Source: an uncultured beta proteobacterium (GTDB lineage Bacteria > Pseudomonadota > Gammaproteobacteria > Burkholderiales > Burkholderiaceae_C). From it: a stretch of 13,731 nt of DNA. Within the stretch, counting starts at the first letter, position 1; every line of letters begins with the position of its first letter. The translations under genes were made by a program, and so were the position numbers. Positions 1 to 6,526 of the stretch are shown piece by piece. The stretch covers positions 1-13,731 of the forward strand of contig CAJBVC010000867.1 of assembly GCA_903958915.1 (NCBI GenBank), written 5' to 3'. The notes beneath the pieces are model-generated. The model saw only the letters and a program-made list of their open reading frames with translations. It had not been told where the DNA came from and made no database searches.

Positions 1-2
1 AC

Positions 3-194
3 GGCGACAGCTTGGAGGGTCTCTTCTTGGGCTCTTTATTTTTCTCAGCTTTGATGTTGGCGTCTTGGCTCATTTTCTATGCACTTTTGGCAATTATTGC
101 ATTAAAGTACGAGAATACAAATATTCAGGGCTACCACCACGATTCTGTCGCAATAGGGCGCCCAAGCATGACAATGGTTGTATGCAAGATTTGA
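3..194 (+). other. Edge-truncated hydrophobic open frame, uncertain
   Basis: A plus-strand frame is open from the left edge to a stop at 192-194. Its first 35 or so codons give a strongly hydrophobic stretch (FSALMLASWLIFYALLAIIA) that would form one transmembrane helix. If the IS6-like remnant begins near 141, only the first 45 or so codons are host sequence, and the frame would be the truncated end of a membrane protein gene whose start lies outside the window. The stretch is AT-rich compared with the rest of the window. No family is recognised and no ribosome binding site is visible, so it may be chance. Confidence 0.2.
141..154 (+). repeat. Candidate left terminal repeat of an IS6-like remnant
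   Basis: The stretch GATTCTGTCGCAAT lies 51 bp upstream of the remnant transposase ATG at 206. IS6-family elements commonly end in a short repeat of the GGYTCTGTYGCAA type placed about this far from the transposase start. No matching right end remains in the window, so the assignment rests on similarity and spacing only. Confidence 0.35.
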
Positions 195-205
195 CCGAGA
201 CCACG

Positions 206-322
206 ATGATCCCCGAGTTGCGCAATGTACTCAAGAGTGCGCACTATCCATTGGAAGTGATGCTGGTGTGCGCCCGTTGGTACGCAGCTTGCCCCTTAAG
301 CTTTCGGCATTTGGAAGAATAA
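206..322 (+). pseudogene. IS6-family-like transposase, N-terminal fragment
   Basis: From the ATG at 206 the frame encodes 38 residues before TAA. It includes HYPLEVMLVCARWYAACPLS followed by FRHLEE, which matches the conserved N-terminus of IS6-family transposases (typically ..DVILLCVRWYLAYPLSYRNLEEMMAERG..). The stop comes exactly where the family continues with MMAERG, so the gene is cut after the helix-turn-helix start and has no DDE catalytic domain. An in-frame ATG at 182 would add eight residues. The remnant cannot make a transposase. The family call comes from motif memory and not from a search. Confidence 0.6.
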
Positions 323-516
323 GGCAAACGTTAAGCTTTTGAAATATTGTTCATTTCCGTTTTTGCTTGTGTTTATGCGGGTCTTTGGTGTCAAGGCAAG
401 GACTTTTTTTACACATATTGAAACGTTTTAGGTTACAACATTGACAGTCATTGAGCAAACACTTATGGATATGACCGAAACCACCCACTTGACAGCCTTC
501 TTTGAGGGTATGCGGT

Positions 517-675
517 GAAGAGATCGCCAATCTCAGCCGTCAGTACCTGGATCGACGCATTCGCTCTCGTGAACTGCTGGAACCCGAGGTAGATGCCTGG
601 CAACAGCTCCGCAACGCTGACAAGCGATCTATCGAGTGGAACTTCACGCGAAATGTGGCAGACAAAAAAAGCTAA
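517..675 (+). pseudogene. IS630-family-like transposase, C-terminal fragment
   Basis: The frame ending at TAA 673-675 reads EEIANLSRQYLDRRIRSREL, then LLEPEVDAWQQLRNADKRSI, EWNFTRNVADKKS. This matches the C-terminus of IS630-family transposases, where an SRQCLDRRI element and a W..RN......WxFT..DA..KL motif follow the last catalytic residue. The upstream part, including all catalytic aspartates, is missing. The frame closes upstream at a TGA just before 490. After a run of seven A (664-670) the family-like ending LSRHHVS continues in another frame (CTAAGCCGCCATCAT), so a one-base slip in the A run probably truncated the tail. Nonfunctional remnant. Confidence 0.6.
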
Positions 676-715
676 GCCGCCATCATGTGTCTCAACTTGT
701 GTGTTGATGAACTAG

Positions 716-799
716 CGGGCGCTCGACCATCACCACATCTGCCCCGAGGTCGGCGAGGATTTGGGTGCATCAAGGCCCTGCCAGCGCTACCTGACTCAT
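716..799 (-). pseudogene. CaiB/BaiF-type CoA-transferase, degraded 5' stub
   Basis: On the minus strand an ATG at 799-797 overlaps the gcdH stop codon (ATGA). The frame reads MSQVALAGP, then TGA (772-770), then CTQILADLGADVVMVERP. Family III CoA-transferases begin with ..RVLAGPWCTQ.LADLGADV.KVERPG.., so the TGA sits where tryptophan (TGG) is expected. About ten residues between the start and LAGP also appear deleted. After ERP the similarity ends, close to the IS630-like remnant, so the rest of the gene is gone. In many beta- and gammaproteobacteria such a gene follows gcdH and is thought to take part in glutarate/glutaryl-CoA metabolism. The homology is clear from the motif; the function is inferred from context. 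Confidence 0.65.
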
Positions 800-1989
800 G
801 AAAATGCCGCGATGCCGGTCTGGGCGCGTCCCAGGATCAGGGCATGAATGTCATGAGTGCCTTCGTAGGTGTTCACTACTTCCAGGTTCACCAGGTGTCT
901 AGCCACCCCAAATTCATCCGAGATGCCGTTGCCACCCATCATGTCGCGGCTCATCCGCGCCACTTCCAGTGCCTTGCCGCAGGAATTGCGCTTGAGCAGC
1001 GAGGTCAGCTCCACTGACGCGGTGCCTTCGTCTTTCATACGGCCCAGGCGCAGGCAGCCCTGCAGGCCCAAGGCGATTTCGGTCTGCATGTCGGCCAGCT
1101 TCTTCTGGATCAGTTGGTTCGCGGCCAATGGGCGGCCGAACTGCTTGCGATCCAGAACGTATTGCCGGGCCCGGTGCCAGCAGTCTTCGGCCGCGCCCAG
1201 GGCGCCCCAAGCAATGCCGTAGCGCGCAGAGTTTAGGCAGGTGAAGGGTCCCTTCAGTCCCTGGACCTTGGGGAAGGCGTCTTCTTCGGGGCAGAACACG
1301 CCGTCCATGACGATCTCGCCGGTGATGGAAGCGCGCAAGCCCACCTTGCCGTGAATCGCAGGCGCGCTCAGGCCCACCATGCCCTTTTCCAGCACGAAGC
1401 CGCGGATCGGTCCCAACTGCCCGCCCACACTGACCTCCTTGGCCCATACCACGAGGACATCGGCAATCGGACTGTTGGAGATCCACATCTTGCTGCCCGA
1501 GAGCTTGTATCCGCCGTCCACCTTGTGCGCGCGGCACGCCATGGAGCCGGGATCGGAGCCATGGTCTGGCTCGGTCAGGCCGAAGCAGCCTATCCATTCG
1601 CCTGACGCCAATTTTGGTAAGTATTTCTGGCGCTGGCCTTCGGTGCCGAATTCGAAGATTGGCACCATCACCAGCGAGCTCTGCACGCTCATCATTGAGC
1701 GGTAACCCGAGTCCACTCGCTCGACTTCGCGCGCGATCAGGCCGTAAGCGACGTAGTTCAGGCCCGGTCCACCGTAGGCTTCGGGAATGGTCGGACCCAG
1801 CAGCCCCAACTCGCCCATTTCACGGAAGATGGTGGCATCGGTCTGCTCGTTGCGAAAGGCCTGCAGCACGCGCGGTTGCAGCTTCTCTTGACAGTAGGCC
1901 TCGGCCGCCTCGCGCACCATGCGCTCGTCGTCGCTCAGTTGTTGTCCGAGCAGGAACGGGTCATGCCATTGAAAGGCTGCTTGCGCCAT
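796..1989 (-). CDS. gcdH: Glutaryl-CoA dehydrogenase (acyl-CoA dehydrogenase family)
   Basis: This 397-aa protein should be the FAD enzyme that oxidises and decarboxylates glutaryl-CoA to crotonyl-CoA and CO2, passing electrons to ETF, in lysine, tryptophan and aromatic degradation. The N-terminal helical domain carries [14 protein letters not shown] (residues 92-105). Arg97 and Ser101 correspond by motif to the human enzyme's glutarate-binding Arg94 and Ser98, which separates it from ordinary short-chain acyl-CoA dehydrogenases. The flavin/substrate motif [16 protein letters not shown] spans about 135-150. The C-terminal motif [16 protein letters not shown] holds the catalytic base, Glu376. 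Length matches the family. The frame extends 31 codons upstream, but the ATG at 1989 is chosen because GGAGAA lies seven bases before it and family homology begins there. It is divergent from the LysR gene and overlaps the CoA-transferase stub by one ATGA. It appears intact. Confidence 0.93.
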   Translation of the reverse strand: MAQAAFQWHDPFLLGQQLSDDERMVREAAEAYCQEKLQPRVLQAFRNEQTDATIFREMGELGLLGPTIPEAYGGPGLNYVAYGLIAREVERVDSGYRSMMSVQSSLVMVPIFEFGTEGQRQKYLPKLASGEWIGCFGLTEPDHGSDPGSMACRAHKVDGGYKLSGSKMWISNSPIADVLVVWAKEVSVGGQLGPIRGFVLEKGMVGLSAPAIHGKVGLRASITGEIVMDGVFCPEEDAFPKVQGLKGPFTCLNSARYGIAWGALGAAEDCWHRARQYVLDRKQFGRPLAANQLIQKKLADMQTEIALGLQGCLRLGRMKDEGTASVELTSLLKRNSCGKALEVARMSRDMMGGNGISDEFGVARHLVNLEVVNTYEGTHDIHALILGRAQTGIAAFS

Positions 1990-2065
1990 GATGGTTCTCC
2001 AGTGTTTGAAAGTGGGGCGCCTGTTTGGTCCCGGGCGGATCGTAGTTCCCGTCACCGCCTGAAGC

Positions 2066-2091
2066 AAACGTTTAATAATCATGCAGTCATG
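2066..2091. promoter_or_regulatory. gcdH-lysR intergenic symmetric elements
   Basis: The 257-bp region between the divergent starts contains two short symmetric elements near the gcdH side: the perfect palindrome AAACGTTT (2066-2073) and CATG-CAGT-CATG (2080-2091). Both lie 77 to 102 bp upstream of the gcdH ATG, which is a reasonable place for LysR-type activator contacts. Short palindromes also arise by chance, so this is suggestive only. No convincing -35/-10 pair for gcdH was seen. Confidence 0.25.
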
Positions 2092-2165
2092 CGCTTTATT
2101 GATATCTTGTTTGGTTTTCGGTGAAAATCATCTTCTGACTTCTCTTAAAGTTGAAAATAAATCAC

Positions 2166-2181
2166 GTTTAAAAAGTTAAAC
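2166..2181. promoter_or_regulatory. Candidate LysR operator, GTTTAA-4-TTAAAC
   Basis: A perfect 6-bp inverted repeat with a 4-bp centre (GTTTAA AAAG TTAAAC) lies 65 bp upstream of the regulator's ATG. It is AT-rich, as LysR-type binding sites often are, and is placed where an autoregulatory site would be expected. A TTGAAA at 2151-2156 just upstream could be a -35 element, but no good -10 follows at the right spacing. The site assignment is inference. Confidence 0.35.
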
Positions 2182-2246
2182 CTTTTGCAAGACGGATGCC
2201 TCGGTGGGTCTGTTCCCGGGAATGCAGAACTTTCATTGAGGATTTC

Positions 2247-3152
2247 ATGCGCAGAAAGATTCCCTCCCTGCAAGCGCTGGCATGTTTCGAAGCCGCGGCA
2301 CGCCACGAGAGTTACACCCGCGCTTCGCAAGAACTGGCATTGACCCAGAGTGCTGTGTCTCGACAGATTTCAATTCTGGAAGGGTTCTTGGGCGTCGCCC
2401 TGTTCCGCCGCACCCGGCATGGTGTTCTGCTGACCGTGCGCGGCGCTGAATACCTGAACCAGATCGGACCGCGATTGCAAGGTCTGGAGCAGGACACTTT
2501 GGACTGCATGTCCAATCGAGGCCAAGGTGGCATCGTCCACCTCGCTGCGGTGCCCACGTTTGCCACCCGCTGGCTGATTCCGCGCATGCCCCAGCTCAAG
2601 CTGGCACACCCGCAAATAACCGTCCACATCGAGACGAGCACCCGCCCTTTCATGTTTGCAGACACGGCCTTTGACGCAGCCCTCTATGCTGGAACGCCAG
2701 ATCAGGTGAACAATTGGGCCGGAACGCGCGCCACCCGCCTGATGAGTGAAGTCGTGGTGCCAGTTTGCAGCCCGCAGTTTTTCGACCGGGGGCGTAAGCT
2801 TACGCCGGCAATCATGGCAAAACTACCCCTGCTGCAACAAAGTACTCGACCCTTGGGCTGGCGCCATTGGTTTGACGCGGCAGGCGTGACGGCGTCCAAT
2901 GCACTCGCTGGGCCACGCTACGAGCTATTTTCCATGACCGCAGCGGCGGCAGCTCAAGGCATGGGTCTTGCCTTGGTGCCACGCATGCTGATTGAGGACG
3001 AACTGGCGCGCGGTGAGTTGGTGGTAGCCTGCGAGGGCCAGCAGATGGTTGAGCGAGCCTACTACTTGGTGACGCCTGAACGCGCCGAAGAGCGATCGTC
3101 CACAAAACAATTCTTGAACTGGTTGCAGCAAGCGGTGCAGGACCCTGTATGA
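2247..3152 (+). CDS. LysR-type transcriptional regulator, probable gcdH regulator
   Basis: This 301-aa protein has the LysR layout. An N-terminal winged helix-turn-helix spans about residues 6-65 (ALACFEAAARHESYTRASQE, then LALTQSAVSRQISILEGFLG and VALFRRTRHGV). A periplasmic-binding-protein-like effector domain runs from about 90 to 295 and has the GcvA-type ending GMGLALVPRMLIEDELARGE. The ATG at 2247 is chosen because GAGGA lies four bases upstream and homology starts at RRKIPSLQALACF; an in-frame ATG at 2196 would add 17 unrelated residues. It is divergent from gcdH, the arrangement seen for glutarate-pathway regulators (GcdR-type) that activate gcdH. Control of gcdH is inferred from that arrangement; the effector is unknown, possibly glutarate or glutaryl-CoA. 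The gene looks intact. Confidence 0.9.
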   Translation: MRRKIPSLQALACFEAAARHESYTRASQELALTQSAVSRQISILEGFLGVALFRRTRHGVLLTVRGAEYLNQIGPRLQGLEQDTLDCMSNRGQGGIVHLAAVPTFATRWLIPRMPQLKLAHPQITVHIETSTRPFMFADTAFDAALYAGTPDQVNNWAGTRATRLMSEVVVPVCSPQFFDRGRKLTPAIMAKLPLLQQSTRPLGWRHWFDAAGVTASNALAGPRYELFSMTAAAAAQGMGLALVPRMLIEDELARGELVVACEGQQMVERAYYLVTPERAEERSSTKQFLNWLQQAVQDPV

Positions 3153-3177
3153 AGTTGGATAATAGTTGCACCACTTT

Positions 3178-3303
3178 GCCTCTCAAACCGCCCACTGGAC
3201 CAAGCTTTAAGGCCTCGCCCATCAACTGCACGATCTCATCTTCACGGTAGATATGAGGGGTCACCCGACCGGGGATCGGGCCGAATACCGCATCCGTCGG
3301 CAC
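3178..3303 (-). pseudogene. Tyrosine recombinase remnant (XerC/RIT-type)
   Basis: The minus-strand reading gives 42 residues, including FGPIPGRVTPHIYREDEIVQ and LMGEALKLGPVGGLRG. This resembles the hinge and start of the catalytic domain in tyrosine recombinases of the type found in recombinase-trio (RIT) elements, where ..PHIYxxxEIxxLLxAA..LxPxGxLR.. precedes the first catalytic arginine. A TAA lies directly upstream of the GTG at 3303, and similarity ends after LRG, before any catalytic residue. It is a short internal scrap between lysR and IS1071, probably the relic of an element that inserted here earlier. The longer frame continuing to 2812 is just lysR antisense. Confidence 0.5.
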
Positions 3304-3323
3304 TTAGGTTGAAGGTTCAAATT

Positions 3324-3429
3324 GGGGTCCCCTCGTTTTCAGTGCAATAAGTGACGGTACGCAAACCCAGCACTGGCGCGGGGGTGGTCTGGGTAGATCG
3401 TTGATTTGATTGAGTTTCCTGTTCACTTT
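3324..3429 (+). repeat. IS1071 left inverted repeat (about 106 bp)
   Basis: The outer 36 bp match the right repeat perfectly. After a short divergent patch at 3360-3368, similarity resumes through GCACTGGCGCGGGGGTGG and TTTCCTGTTC. By hand count about 95 of 106 positions agree. It serves as the transposase binding and cleavage end. Confidence 0.88.
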
Positions 3430-3466
3430 CAAATCGGCGATTTGTGGCGTCAAACCGTGATCGGTT

Positions 3467-6358
3467 TCATCCATCGGTGCCAGTTATTGGTGTACTTGGC
3501 CGCGAAGGCAGGATCTGGTCGGCATATCGGTCAACCGGGAAGCGAAACACTCCCCGCAAGTTGATGCTCGCCAGCCTGGTCGGAGCAACTTTTCCTATCA
3601 GCTCGGGCGGAATCACCTGGCGGCGGTTTGACCAGCGATCCAGGACTGCCTGCATTTGGGAGGTATTCCATGCCATCACAATGTTGGCCATCAGGCTCAG
3701 CGCGTCGGCCACCGCCTGCATCTCATCTACTCGTTTGGCCTGTGCCGGGCTGATCCGGCCGGTGTAGATCGCGCGCTTGAGGGCGTTAACAGCCTCGCCC
3801 CGATTGAGCACTCGGCGCAACTCATTGCGAAAGTTGTCTTTGACAAAGTAGTCCGCCAGAAATGCTGTGCGCAGCAACCGCCCCAACTGCACGCCGGCGT
3901 CATAGATCGGATCACCATGGGCGGCAGAGCCAAACCGTGCCAGTGCTGCCACCGCGCTGGCATGCCCGCTCATGACCGAGGCCGCCAGATGCACCAGACT
4001 ATCCCAATGCTTTTCGATCAAAGCGATGTCAACATTGGCCTCACACACAGCAGCAATTTCAACGGGAACTTTAGTACCGCGCGGCACGAACAGGTGTCGC
4101 TGTTTGAGTTCCTTCAACCGCGGGCAAAGATCAAAACCGACCAACCGGGCCAGTGTCATCGAAAAGTCGGTGTACCCATGCGTATCCACCGCCAGTTGGC
4201 TGGTCTCCAGCTTTTCTTGGCGGATGACACCTTCAATGGCCACGCCCGCCTGGCGTTCATTGAGCACGAAAGGCTGCGCATGGAAGATCCCCCAGCGGTC
4301 CCGCACATGGGAGTAGATGCCAATGGAGGGTGTATTGCGCCGGGGATCAAGCCTGGCTTGCCACACCCGTTTGGTGGTCTCCATGCTCATCATGTCAGAC
4401 GATGCCAAATCGGATCTACCCCAAGTGGTGGCGATCGGGTGTCGCTGCATGAATTCCAGCACAGCCTGGCAGGCCTGGCTCAGGCGTCGTTCGTCCCGCG
4501 CCCAGCGCATGGCCTGTCGGATGCTGGTGGCTGACAATTGTGGGATCATGCGAGCGCATTCGATGGCTGTCAGACTGGTGCCGTGCGCCATGATGCCGGC
4601 ATAGACCATCAGCAACTCATCTGTAGAGCGAGGCTCACGCCCGAGCATGATCCAGCTGAAGCGGACCTGGGCATCAACTGCCAAAATCACTTCCGGCAGT
4701 TGCACCTCACCAATGCGGTGATCCAAGGCAGCACGCAGCTTGGTCACCTCCGAGTCTTCGTCTTCGGCTGGTATGGCTGCGAGATGGAGTTCGTCGCCGA
4801 CACGTAATACGCCACTGCGGGCAGCAGCGGCCACCGCATCGACACCGGCAGCTACTCTAGCCAGCAGAGGCTTCAAAAATGTGGCGGCTTTACCTGGCAA
4901 GGATAGACGGGCGTAGTGCTTTTTGGATTCTGCCTTCCAGCGTTCGTCCATGAAGAACAGGCGCGCACGACCCTTGAAACTCAAGCTGTGTTCAATCCAG
5001 ACAGAGCCATTGCGTACCGCGCGACGCAGAGCAAACAAGGTAGCCACCTCCAACGCCTGAAAAGCTCGCTCCCGGTCCGGACTGGAAATCGAAGCCTGCC
5101 AAACCCTTCCCAGACTTGGGGCCACCATATCAACTGGCAGTTTTCTGGAACTCTTGAGATAAAACGCTTGCAGCTTGGCAAGGTATTTGATGGCTGGATG
5201 CTCGCCGGTTGCCTGCCACGGCAGCTTTGCAATGGCGACCAGCAACGACCGCACGGGGCGAATGCCATCGATCAATCCCTCGCGTACCAAGGACGCCCGA
5301 CTTGGTGGCTTGCGTTTCTGCGTTGCGATGACCAAGGCATCCAACCGCGCACGCAGTTCTGAGTCTGGCACAGCACCCCTGGCACTCAAAGCCTCCAGTT
5401 CACCCAGCAGCGTCTTGTACATTGCAGCCCAATTGACGGCAGCGGGAACTTCAGCTCCAGCATGGCGCCACAGATCGGCAATTCGGCGCTGCACCATCAA
5501 GATCAATTGGTCCGTCGTGGCAAACAGGCAGTACCGCAGAAAGCAGGCAACCTCCACAGTACGGGCCGGCTCCTTGATCTTTGCCCCGGCAGACGGGGGT
5601 CTCGAGGCTAGGCGGCGCGCGTAGCGGCGCAAGATGAGATCGGGGATGTCTGCGAGGTGTTTATGTACGTCCAGGGTGTAAAGCAGGTCGATACGTTCCA
5701 GTATCTCGCTGATTTGGCGGGTTGAATGTTTGGCCGGTGCCGCCCACAGCCAACTCTGCTGGGTTTGGCCATCTGGGCGCAGCTCTGAAACTGAGGCTCG
5801 CCAGCGATCAAGGGTTGCTGGATCAACGCTGGCGGCGATGGTGGTGCCTGTTTCAACTTCGAGTTGTGCAAGTGCCGCCGCAATCAGTGTCCGAATTGCC
5901 CGCTCGTGAACGATCACCAGCTTGTTCTTGTACAGCCATTGACGCGCCCTCACGAGTAACTGATCGCGGTCGGCGCAGCGTGCCACTTCGTCGCGCAGTT
6001 CACGCACAAGCGAGCGGCGTTGGTGTTCGCTCATCCACTGAAAACCTAAGACTGTGCAGGCTATTTGCTGGTGATCGAATAGCGTGCGGCCGCGTTCATA
6101 CATGGTCCTCAAGGAGGCAACCTCTGGTGCTGCAATGCCAAGCTCGTTGCCAAGGTGGCGCCACAAGGCTACTGGAATTACCCGAAAGGCACCGAGCAAA
6201 CGCCCACTCATGCGCAGAAAACCAATATGGAGCGCCAGACCAAGCTTGTGGGAATCACCTCGGCGTGCATTGACTGCCTCGCGCTCCACGCCATCAAAGG
6301 TGAAAAACGCCTTCATCTCGAAGTCGCTGATGTCACGGGGGAGCTCACGCATCCCCAA
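3467..6358 (-). CDS. tnpA: Tn3-family transposase TnpA of IS1071
   Basis: This 963-aa DDE transposase should bind the long terminal repeats and carry out replicative transposition with cointegrate formation. The N-terminal part (about residues 10-170, FEMKAFFTFDGVEREAVNAR and HKLGLALHIGFLRMSGR) is the usual Tn3 DNA-binding region. The catalytic part carries Asp655 in ASSDMMSME, Asp725 in LAVDTHGYTD and Glu855 in LNRGEAVNAL, followed by the conserved IVMAWNT. Length is typical. The start is uncertain: the first candidate is TTG at 6358 and an ATG follows two codons later at 6352. Neither has a good ribosome binding site, and the frame stays open further upstream. With no resolvase in the element, cointegrates must be resolved by host recombination. 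The gene appears intact and functional. Confidence 0.9.
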   Translation of the reverse strand: MGMRELPRDISDFEMKAFFTFDGVEREAVNARRGDSHKLGLALHIGFLRMSGRLLGAFRVIPVALWRHLGNELGIAAPEVASLRTMYERGRTLFDHQQIACTVLGFQWMSEHQRRSLVRELRDEVARCADRDQLLVRARQWLYKNKLVIVHERAIRTLIAAALAQLEVETGTTIAASVDPATLDRWRASVSELRPDGQTQQSWLWAAPAKHSTRQISEILERIDLLYTLDVHKHLADIPDLILRRYARRLASRPPSAGAKIKEPARTVEVACFLRYCLFATTDQLILMVQRRIADLWRHAGAEVPAAVNWAAMYKTLLGELEALSARGAVPDSELRARLDALVIATQKRKPPSRASLVREGLIDGIRPVRSLLVAIAKLPWQATGEHPAIKYLAKLQAFYLKSSRKLPVDMVAPSLGRVWQASISSPDRERAFQALEVATLFALRRAVRNGSVWIEHSLSFKGRARLFFMDERWKAESKKHYARLSLPGKAATFLKPLLARVAAGVDAVAAAARSGVLRVGDELHLAAIPAEDEDSEVTKLRAALDHRIGEVQLPEVILAVDAQVRFSWIMLGREPRSTDELLMVYAGIMAHGTSLTAIECARMIPQLSATSIRQAMRWARDERRLSQACQAVLEFMQRHPIATTWGRSDLASSDMMSMETTKRVWQARLDPRRNTPSIGIYSHVRDRWGIFHAQPFVLNERQAGVAIEGVIRQEKLETSQLAVDTHGYTDFSMTLARLVGFDLCPRLKELKQRHLFVPRGTKVPVEIAAVCEANVDIALIEKHWDSLVHLAASVMSGHASAVAALARFGSAAHGDPIYDAGVQLGRLLRTAFLADYFVKDNFRNELRRVLNRGEAVNALKRAIYTGRISPAQAKRVDEMQAVADALSLMANIVMAWNTSQMQAVLDRWSNRRQVIPPELIGKVAPTRLASINLRGVFRFPVDRYADQILPSRPSTPITGTDG

Positions 6359-6420
6359 AACGTTGTGTGCCAGCCCTGCATCGTTAACCCCATTAGTGGG
6401 CGGTCACGATACCCGTTTGC

Positions 6421-6526
6421 AAAGGGAACAGGAAAGCCAATGAAATCAAAGATCTACGCAGACCACCCCCGCGCCAGTGCTAGCTCTACCTACCGTCACT
6501 TATTGCACTGAAAACGAGGGGACCCC
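6421..6526 (-). repeat. IS1071 right inverted repeat (about 106 bp)
   Basis: This is the counterpart of 3324-3429 in inverted orientation; the outermost 36 bp (6491-6526) are identical. The tnpA promoter should lie in or just inside this repeat, since the gene reads leftward from 6358. The repeat also supplies the last nine codons and the stop of the chimeric DDE reading frame. Confidence 0.88.

Larger units (their letters stand above)
3324..6526 (-). mobile_element. IS1071: IS1071-like Tn3-family insertion element, complete
   Basis: This 3203-bp element is bounded by inverted repeats beginning GGGGTCCCCTCGTTTT; the first 36 bp are identical and similarity continues to about 106 bp. It carries one gene, a Tn3-type transposase, and no resolvase or passenger. 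That matches IS1071 of Comamonas testosteroni: about 3.2 kb, roughly 110-bp repeats, transposase only. IS1071 is widespread in Burkholderiales and often flanks catabolic gene clusters on plasmids. The 5-bp flanks differ (AAATT left, ATTAG right), so there is no target duplication. The right end lies inside the DDE transposase gene and the left end next to the tyrosine recombinase scrap, as expected if this copy came from recombination between two copies or caused an adjacent deletion. Only one copy is in the window. Confidence 0.88.

Noticed and set aside
65..205. N-terminal extension of the IS6-like fragment
   Set aside because: Residues before 206 do not resemble the family and include the candidate terminal repeat region.
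914..1597. 227-codon minus frame inside gcdH
   Set aside because: Shifted-frame shadow of a well-conserved gene; Arg/Gly/Pro-rich composition typical of GC-rich out-of-frame translation.
1990..2082. 31-codon upstream extension of gcdH
   Set aside because: A good ribosome binding site precedes the ATG at 1989 and homology starts there; the extension is likely the 5' untranslated leader.
2812..3303. 163-codon minus frame overlapping lysR
   Set aside because: Only the first 42 codons resemble a protein family (tyrosine recombinase scrap); the rest is antisense of lysR.
3656..4534. 292-codon plus frame antisense to IS1071 tnpA
   Set aside because: Lies fully opposite the transposase core; no recognisable domain, and IS1071 is known to encode only the transposase.
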